Assembly (NCBI GenBank): GCA_944548615.1
Contig: OX155980.1
Location: forward strand, 41,503,865-41,567,864
Direction: 5' to 3'
Source: Micropterix aruncella
Taxonomy: Eukaryota > Arthropoda > Insecta > Lepidoptera > Micropterigidae
Length of the DNA: 64,000 nucleotides
Made by a program: the position numbers and the translations under genes
In this document: piece by piece, positions 26,201 through 35,200 of the stretch
How positions within the stretch are numbered: the stretch's first letter is position 1
Layout: each line of letters begins with the position of its first letter
The notes under the pieces: generated by a model
What the model saw: the letters and a program-made list of their open reading frames with translations, nothing else
Database searches by the model: none
Told to the model about the DNA's origin: nothing

Positions 26201-29200
26201 GGAGGATACTGTCAAACCCTTGTTGGCACGAGCCACTGAGAGACTAATTACCTCGCGAATAACAGCGAGAACTTTGTCATGGCGGTAAGTGTACCGTCCT
26301 TGATCTAAGGCCACCTTGCAGCCAGCTAGAATGTGTCTAGCTGTGCAAGGGGTATTGCTACAGAGGGGACAAGAACTATCCTCGGCAAAGCTCCAACGAG
26401 CGAGGTTACTGGGGTCTGGAAGTGTATGCTGAAAGGCATTCAAATAAAATTTCAGCATCTCTGGCGTCCAGTCATAGAGCATTACCTTCCAGTGCATTGG
26501 AGGCGGAATGCAAAAGTCCCCAATTGTTGTCCAATCATTCTGGCATTGAAGGCCAATAGCATGAGCCATACTCTTGCTGTCGTAATCTCCCCGCAAAAGA
26601 GACTTCTTCAAGTCCACGTCGCTCGTGGTTGTACTGCCATACCCCAGACCAGTGCCATTCTGGCTGATTCCAGTAAGGAACTTTTTGTGGAAGTCTACGC
26701 GGGCTTGTAGATCATTTGAATCACTACGGCCACTTATTACGTGCTTCGATATTGCCGGATCTTTGGAATTGCACAGAATCGAATTTTTGGTTATTCTGGA
26801 GTTGGCGTAGAGCAGAGAGGGCAGTTTAAGCGCTAGCCCAAAATTTTGTTTGGACCTGAAGAGAGTCGAGGGGTCAGCTGGTTTGGCTAAGGACAGCCAG
26901 GATTTTAAACTAGCTGTCACCAGCGCATCTAGACGGGACAGTTGGGTTTTGGTAAAATCGTAAATAAGAAAGGGCCATGACAAATGTGACGTTAGATAAT
27001 TGTCATAGATCCAGGCCTTACGAGGGCCAGAAATTAGCAAGGCATCTATTTTCGCCAGGCAACTTTTGAAATGCTCTATAACATGATCGCCCGAGACGTT
27101 TTTTCCCTGATGGGTGATTTTTCTGCCGAGGAATTTGAAATGATTGTTTGGGTCTATAAGGGAGATATTAGAGCCCTTATAGACCAATTTGGGGTCATAG
27201 GATGTAAATTTTGTGCCCATGCGGGCGAGTCCAAGGCAAAAACATTTGGAGGGCTTCACTTTTATACAGCCTGACCAGTCGCATAAAAGCTCCACTTTCT
27301 GTAATAGCAGGGAAAGCTGCTTGGGGCTTCTGGTAATGAAAGTTAGGTCGTCGGCAAAAGCGAGGCACGACGAGGTGTATTGGCCGTCTGTTTTAAAACG
27401 GTAGCCCCACTTCCTGTCAAACTGGCTCAGGCTTTCCAGAAGTATATTAAAAACTATATTAAAAATCGTCGGGGAGAGGCAACAGCCCTGAAATAGTCCA
27501 ATTGAATATGGTATAGAGCGGGTAGTCCATTCTTGCGTTTTAACATGGAAAGTCAGACAGTTGTAGTAGGAGGCTACAATGTCACGCACGACTGGTGGGA
27601 AGTTGTACCAGCGGAGTGCAAAGTGGAGGAGACTGTGTCGGACTGACCCAAAGGCATTCTCTAGGTCGAGCCAGCATACATTGATTTGGCGTTCGTGCTG
27701 TCTCGCATCCTTGATGGCAGCAGCCAGGAGAGAATTGTGCTCGAGGCAGCCCGAGACGCCACGCATGAAGCCTTTTTGAACTGATACTCCAAGGTACTCA
27801 TTCCGGTGCATGAATTCGCTCATCCTCGTGTGGACTATGCTAAAAAAGATTTTGGCCACAGTGTCTGTGAGAGCAATGGGCCGAGCGTCCTTTGGTCCGG
27901 TGCAAACTGGGACCTTCGGAATTAAGATGACTGTCGCTCGGCCAAAATTCTGTGGGACTACACCGCTATTCCATATATTTCGGAAGATGGATCCTAAATA
28001 TTGCAGAAGGCAGGGGCATTTTTTGTATACTAAATAGGGAATACCATCGGGACCCGGAGTAGAGCCCGACGGCTTCCTCTTTACTTGATTAAGAATCTCA
28101 TCTAGAGATGGAGGTTGAGAAGCAAAAGCTACCGTAGGCAGGGGCGGAGGTGTAATGCCCGGCGGAGGGCTGTAATTATGGAGCCGCATTGGGAGCCCTG
28201 CTGGCTTTCGTCGAGGAGCTGGGGTGGGTGGAATAGCGCTACCCCCGTTACACGCAAAATAGGCACACTGGATGTCGACTTGCGGAGGAACGCCCAGTAC
28301 AACTAACTAACTGGGTCCTCATACGTGGTCGAAAAGTATTCCGTGGCCATTTCTTCCGGGATTTGGATTTTTCCCTTGGCGGCAGACAAAACCGTTTTGC
28401 TGTAGTTAAAACGGTTTTTGTCGAACCGGGCTTCCTCTTTGGATTTGAGAAATGCTGCCGTGCGCTTGTCGTTTTGCGTTGCTACGCTCTGTATGAGTTT
28501 TAGTATAGAGCGGTACGCGCGCGAGAAGTTGTGGCAGAGGGCTTTATCCCCGGCTTTCTTGGCTTCACGTAACTGGCGACGAAGTAGCCGCTTTTGCCTA
28601 CGGAGCTTTGCCTTAAATGCGTTTTCTCTGTGAACCGGGTCGACATGGGTAGATTTTGGGTAAACACCCGAGAAGTATTCATGGACCGCCACCTGGAAGG
28701 ACGACAGCTGGACGCTGGCAGGGGCATTACGGTTCACAGAGTGGTCAAGAATAGAAGTTAAATTATTATTATGAAATTCCTAGTCCTCTTTCGCAAGTCA
28801 AGGGAATTTTAGAGGAGGGAAGGATACGATTTGCGCGGGTAGAGGAGGCCGGTCGGGTGACAGACTGCGGGCAGATGTGGAGTCAAGGGACATGTGAGGT
28901 TCAACTCTGTCCGTGACTCCTTGCGACGGTTTAAGACACTGACGTGCAGCGTCGCTATCAGTACAAGTTAGAAATGCCGAGTTTTTTTCACTTTTACAAT
29001 TTTTATATATTCATAATTATCTAATTGTTTTAAAACATGCAATTTCAATATTGTATATAATATTTCAATGCGATCATTGCAGTTATTTTTTTATGATTGC
29101 TATAGTAGTTCCTTAGTTATAGTACTTTTTGTCGATCGCGGCAATATTGCAAGAAATTCCACTGAATTGCCGCGGTCTGCCATAAAATTATGCCGCTACT

Positions 29201-32200
29201 CGAAGGGTTAACCCTTCAGGCCTCGGCCCCTCAGCCGATTAAAAAGTTGATGTTCCAAAAATTTTTAGTAAAAATTAGTAAAAAAAATGAATTATAGCAC
29301 TGTTTCACCAAAACATTAATTACTGCCAAACCACTGTATCCATAATTAAAATAAAACAAATTAACATAATAAAACATAATAAAATAAAACAAATTAAATT
29401 AAAATAAAATTAAAACGGGGTCGTCACGCTGAATCGTTTTGTGGCCGATATCGGCCAATCGAGGCCTGAGGGGTTAATACAATATTGGGGCCATAATAGG
29501 TTCAGCTGGTGATACAGTATCTGTGAGATTCCAGCCAATTAACTAACTTCTAAACCATTTAAGTATTTGAATATTATTTATACAATTTTACACAATTTTA
29601 TCCTGTAACAAATAAAGTAAATTTTATTGTTATTGTTTTATTACAGTCAAACGGCAGGGAAGTTGTTGATCTTTTGCAATATTTATGTTCAAACGATGTC
29701 GATGTGCCAGTCGGTAGTATAATACACACGGGTATGCAGAATAAATATGGCGGATATGAAAATGATTGTTCGCTTGCAAGACTGTCAGAAAATCAGTTAG
29801 TATTCACAATACTTTATTTACATATTTTTAAGTATTAAGAATTGATTATATCCATCTGTTTAGGCTGTTGCTGGATCTCTCATTTTTGCCTTAGTGAACT
29901 GAACCTTTTGAAATATTTAGTATTGTTGATATAGCTATTGGTATAATTATTTTTGACATTGTTATAATACATTTTATTCTTTTCAGTTATATGATGATAG
30001 CGCCAACAATCCAGCAGACGCGATGTAAAAATTGGATAAGACGGCACCTACCGGCAAACGGCTCTGTGTCACTAACAGACGTAACATCAATGTATACAGC
30101 TATTTGCATAATGGGACCATTCTCTCGTAAGCTTCTATCGAAACTAACTGACACGGATTTGTCGCCATCGAATTTTCCATTTTTCACCTTCAAAGAATTG
30201 GATGTTGGACTCGCTAACGGAATCAGAGCGTTGAATCTCACACATACAGGAGAGTTGGGCTATGTCCTGTATATACCAAATGAAGTAATTATTATTTTGT
30301 CGGCATGATAAGCTACATACATTTATTTATTTAAGAATGATTTTTTTTAGACTGATTTTGGCTACAAAAATAACAGGAACCGAATGGCAAAATCTTACCT
30401 TCATGCTTATTCGATTCTGTCACCCAACTGAAACTAACCCATTCTAGATTGGGCAGGGCTCTAGCAATAACAATAATTTATTTCAACGCTCTAGTAAAAT
30501 ACTCTTGAAGCTAAATTGCTTTAAAATAGTAATTTCAAAAATTTAAGAACAACAAATATTTAAGAATTTTTGAAATAAAGTTCAATGATAAAATATAATC
30601 GGTAGGGGAGAGCAGGTAGGTTTCATACACAGGAAGCATTCGTACAGTGGAGAAATCTGCTCTATACAATACATTGACGTGTTCGCATTTGTGTATGAGC
30701 GCGAGTCACGCACACAAACGCAAACACGTTACTGTATTAAATAGCGTAGATTTCTCCACTGTACGAATGCTCCCCGTGTACGAAGCCTACCTGCTCTTCC
30801 TTAAATATATTTTAAAGAAAAAAACATTTTTTGTGCACATAACATTTGATGTGCACAAAAAACATTTGATGTTCATCTGTCATGATTCCATAACTATTTC
30901 TTTATTTTGATGTCAAATTCATTTTTATGTCAGAAATGATAAAGTTGTAAAATATCCGCATAATGCAAGAGTGATGTCTTGGTTCAACTGATGTTTTCAT
31001 CCTGGGTATTACAAAATTATTTTCTAAAACTTGTCTGTCTCGTTAGTCTTTGATTCTGAAGTATTCTGAAGCTGCTGCTTATATGCCCATATGCCCAGCC
31101 GCGCCCAAAATACATTTTTGCAAATTAAATCAAAAAAAGTTACATGGGATACAATTAATACTTAATAATTGGGTTCAAATAACTATATTTAAATAGGGAA
31201 AAAATTACAATTACAAAATACAAAAATTATAGGTTCCAAGGAACCAAAAAAAATTATATTGTGTTCAAAAAATCGTGGCAACTCTCAATTTTCTTCTTTT
31301 TTTCAAATGTTTTTGGTTAATATTAGTTCCGAGGGCGGCGTTGGATAGAAGGTGTGTTGCATCACAGGATTTAATAACAGTGTTGTTACATACTATAATA
31401 CTAACTGGAAGAACACCCGAGAAAGTAAATGTGGATACCTTCTCATTCTCGTCTGTTCTCCGCCCGGTGTCAGTTTTTTGGCCTGATTCAAAGGGTTTAT
31501 CGCCGAGAAATAAAGCATTGTCCACATTCCTGTTCGGCCTCAATGTGAGATGTGAGAAGCATAGATATTATATTAATTAATAAACGGATAAGTGGCTGAG
31601 ACTGTACAATAATTTTGTTTGTCTCTGTTCCGTTTCTTGAATTTGTGGAGTAACGAGTTGAAGTTGAAGCTCATGGAACATTTTCAATCCGAACCAATTC
31701 GGTTGGACCCCGGACATTGTCCTTAGAATAGCAAGAGTTTAAATCACGATGTTTGGAACCGAATCAGTGTACCTACTAATGGATTTTAAAGTATCCAAAC
31801 TGGAAAAGCACATTTTTAAATTACAATACAAATTGTTGTAAAAATTTTATTTTGAATATTTACAAAGGGTTGCTATGCTAATGCACACATTGTCAAAGAC
31901 GCTGTAGTGGTAAATTCATCCATACCGGATGAAAAGGTGAAGACAAGGGAGAACATTGTGTGAATATTGTTCAGGTAATCTTAATCGTTCACTATTGAAC
32001 ATCAGCAGCGGAATGGGGCTGGTCTCGGCAGTGCAGGGAACGGTAGCTCATTTGTCGATTCATTGGCTTCAGTCACCACTGCAGACCCGCAAAGAACGAC
32101 AAGCCGAGAAAGTGATGTATCTCCCAGTGTACCACCCAATATGTGCAAATCAGAGGACACAGAGAGTACTGCGATCTTTTAGCAGCAATAAAAAGCCCGG

Positions 32201-35200
32201 GAATGACAATAATATAATCAGGGATATTAAAAATATGACCAATAAAATAAGTCAATCTCTGTCTAAAGACAAGTTAAACATAGGAGAAAAGATTGGCGGC
32301 TCTCGGTTGGCCACTCTAGAGCAACGCAGGGTGCGGGGTGACAATGGAGACATACAGGGTGAATGTTGAATTAGCGACACCTTGAAGTGGGTGAATCAGT
32401 ACGAGCAAATTAGCAACATTGTTTTTTTTTTATTAAATAAAAGTTATATTTTTTTTCCAAATTTATAATTTGAAAAATAGTATAGAAAGTTCATTGCAAG
32501 TTCATAAAATTAGTCTCGCAGAAACCTATTTTTTCATATATTATTTTAGTAAACAAATGGTATCTATAGCTTCAATATATTAGAAACGTAAGCGGAATGG
32601 AAAAACTTGAAGAACCACCTAAACATTGCCACGAAAATAAGGCCCTGCAAGACACCAAACTTAAAATCCTAGAGCTTGGTTGGGTTTCATTGAAAGTTTG
32701 TGATGATATTAAAGAAAATACATTTTTAAAAATACTACTAAACATGTGTGAACGGGGAAATATATTGTATGAGCACTTATTTGTTTCTTCATCACAAACA
32801 CTTTTGCTCACAGTTTTAAATGCCACTTTATTGTTTACAGTTTGCACTTCATATTTATTCTAAACTGATGGAAGCTGGCCAAATGTATGACATCACCCAC
32901 ATCGGGTATTATGCCATGCGAGCACTACGAGTCGAGAAATTCTACGCTTTCTGGGGTCAGGATCTAGACACTATGACCACTCCGTTGGAATGCGGGCGAA
33001 CATGGAGAGTTAAATTTGATGTAAGTGCTTGCTTAGCCAGTTGTTACCGTCTGGTAACTCTCCATCATTGGCCCTCACTAGATTTCAAGAACCAGCTGGA
33101 TATGATGATGGTAGGGGAATATCCGATAACAAGTCTACCCGCATTTAGCTCTACATTTAGGGTCATTGTGGCTTATCCTCAGCTATACGAGGGCTGCCTA
33201 AAAAGTAGCTGACCTATGGCCTGGAAAAATATATTACTTACATGACGGGATTGGGACCCTAATCCCTTTCAAAGTAGGCCTCTTGCTCCTTCACACACTT
33301 AGCCCACATTCCTTTCACTGCCGAAAACACTTCTGGAACCCTTTTTTTGGAATGGTGTTCAACTCCGCCGTCGCATTCTGCGTTATCTCTTCTCTGCTCT
33401 GAAAACCGGATCTTTTTAATCGAGTTTTCAATTACGGATACAACTAGAAGTCGCAAGAAGCCATGTCTGGAGAGTAGTTGGCGAGCGACTGGAATTCCAT
33501 GTTTCACCAAGGAAGTCTGAATCAGATGCGATAAATGGGATGGAGCATTGTCATGATGCAACTGCCAGTTTTTCGCCGTCCAGAGGTTTTGTCTTTTTTG
33601 CCGAACTGCATAACGGAGTCGGCGGAGACTTCTTGATAGTACTCTTTAGTCACTGTTTGTTCTTCCAGAACTTATTGGTGATTCGGATATTCCTAAAATT
33701 CAAAATCAGATACTTTTTAGACAGATCTCTTATATCTTTTGGCCATGCTATAGATCCTGCCACCAGCTCATCTGGGACACCAGCCGTGAAATCCATACGG
33801 ACAGAGTCCGCATACATCAGCCATAGTAGCCTCATCATCATCATCATCATCAAATAGAAATTAAATAAAGAAACACGGTTAAAACAATGATGTGTAATTT
33901 TGCTTTTCAGAAAAATATCAATTTTATTGGCCGCGATTCCCTATTAAGGCAAAAAGAAGAAGGCGTTCGAAGGCAGTACGTGCAGTTACTGCTGAGGGAT
34001 CATGATCATGAGGTCGACGAGTGGTGCTGGGGAGGAGAACCTATTTATAGAAATGGCATAATCTGTGGCCAAACAACGACAACCAGTTACGGATATACTT
34101 TCAAGAAACAGGTATGTTATTGATTGACCGGGCAAAGTTGGCCTTTGAATAGTACACAACTATCTAAAAATTTGTCTTTTTGGAATTATTTTAAACAACT
34201 TCTACTAAGAAGCCACATGCTAATTGTTAATTGTCTAGTATCATATTTTTATCAACTTAGACTTAGACCCGTAACACTCTAGGCTTAACCCTTCAGGTCC
34301 CTTGGTTTTTACAACCATATGTGTCAAGTCGCCATACATTTTTTTTGCCAGAAACGCCATTATACTAAATAATCCCTAAAATATAGTAATTTCGAAAAAG
34401 TTGCAGTTTATAATATACTAGCTGTACCCTGCGCGCGTTGCTACGCCACCAACTAAAATAAATTTGAAGGAAAGACATTACACAAATATTCAATTCATTT
34501 CTTAAATTTGAGGGCGCTACAATACATGCAAATTTTATCCATTTTTCCAATAACGACACTTGGATGAACACTTAAATCAGGTCATAATGGAATGCACCAC
34601 GATTTAAATCAGCGTGCAGTGTTCGTCTTGATCGAGCGGTGCTTATTGGAACATTTTGCAGCCTTCTTTCCTGTTGTTCATTTGTCTCAGACGAACGGGC
34701 CTGAGTAGTACGTATTTGATCAGTTTCTAGCCTCACTTCTCATTCAGATGATTCAGATGAACGGGTCTTAGCGGCATGTACTCGAAGATTTTCCAACCTT
34801 AATGCTCGTTGCTCGTCTGATTCTGAGGTTTTTAATGCTCTTTTGTTCCGTGCTTGAGGTGTAGATCGGCCATTAGCTTGTCGCTGAGGTATAATTGTAC
34901 GGGAACAACTGCCACCACAAAAGTTACGACTGTAAAGATAAAATTAATTTAAATCACAATGAAATGCACAAAATTTTCTCTCTCTTTTCTGTAATACTAC
35001 TAATTTCTGTAATACTGTAATAGAGTACGAACCTTTGAGTCGCCACACTCCGGATAATACGGAATGACACGAAAAACCCAAACAAATCACTTTTCCTGGA
35101 CGCGTTCAGTTGACTTCGATATCGAATTCGCAAGGCTTTGTGCACAAAATGTTTAACTTCGATATCGAAGTCGCGGGACTTGAAGGGTTAACAATAGTAG

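Larger units (their letters stand above)
25546..28960 (-). mobile_element. RLE LINE copy C, best preserved
   Basis: Minus-strand LINE of about 3.4 kb lying in the PDPR intron between exons 7 and 8 of the window. The 3' end ends in ...tttgtatttatt on the minus strand, as in copy B. The 5' part runs through the linker and part of the zinc finger leader to about 28960, where it meets the tip of a family 2 MITE. A roughly 115-bp piece of another LINE (28198-28310) splits the linker from the RT. RT, zinc knuckle and endonuclease form one uninterrupted frame. Confidence 0.87.

Noticed and set aside
31956..32369. 137-codon + strand frame in a Pdpr intron
   Set aside because: Read through for domains and for alternative Pdpr exons; nothing recognised, and the adjacent exons join in frame without it.
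33650..33857. Frame starting with seven Met codons from a (CAT)n run
   Set aside because: A microsatellite start and no recognised domain; probably LINE-tail debris next to the mariner relic.
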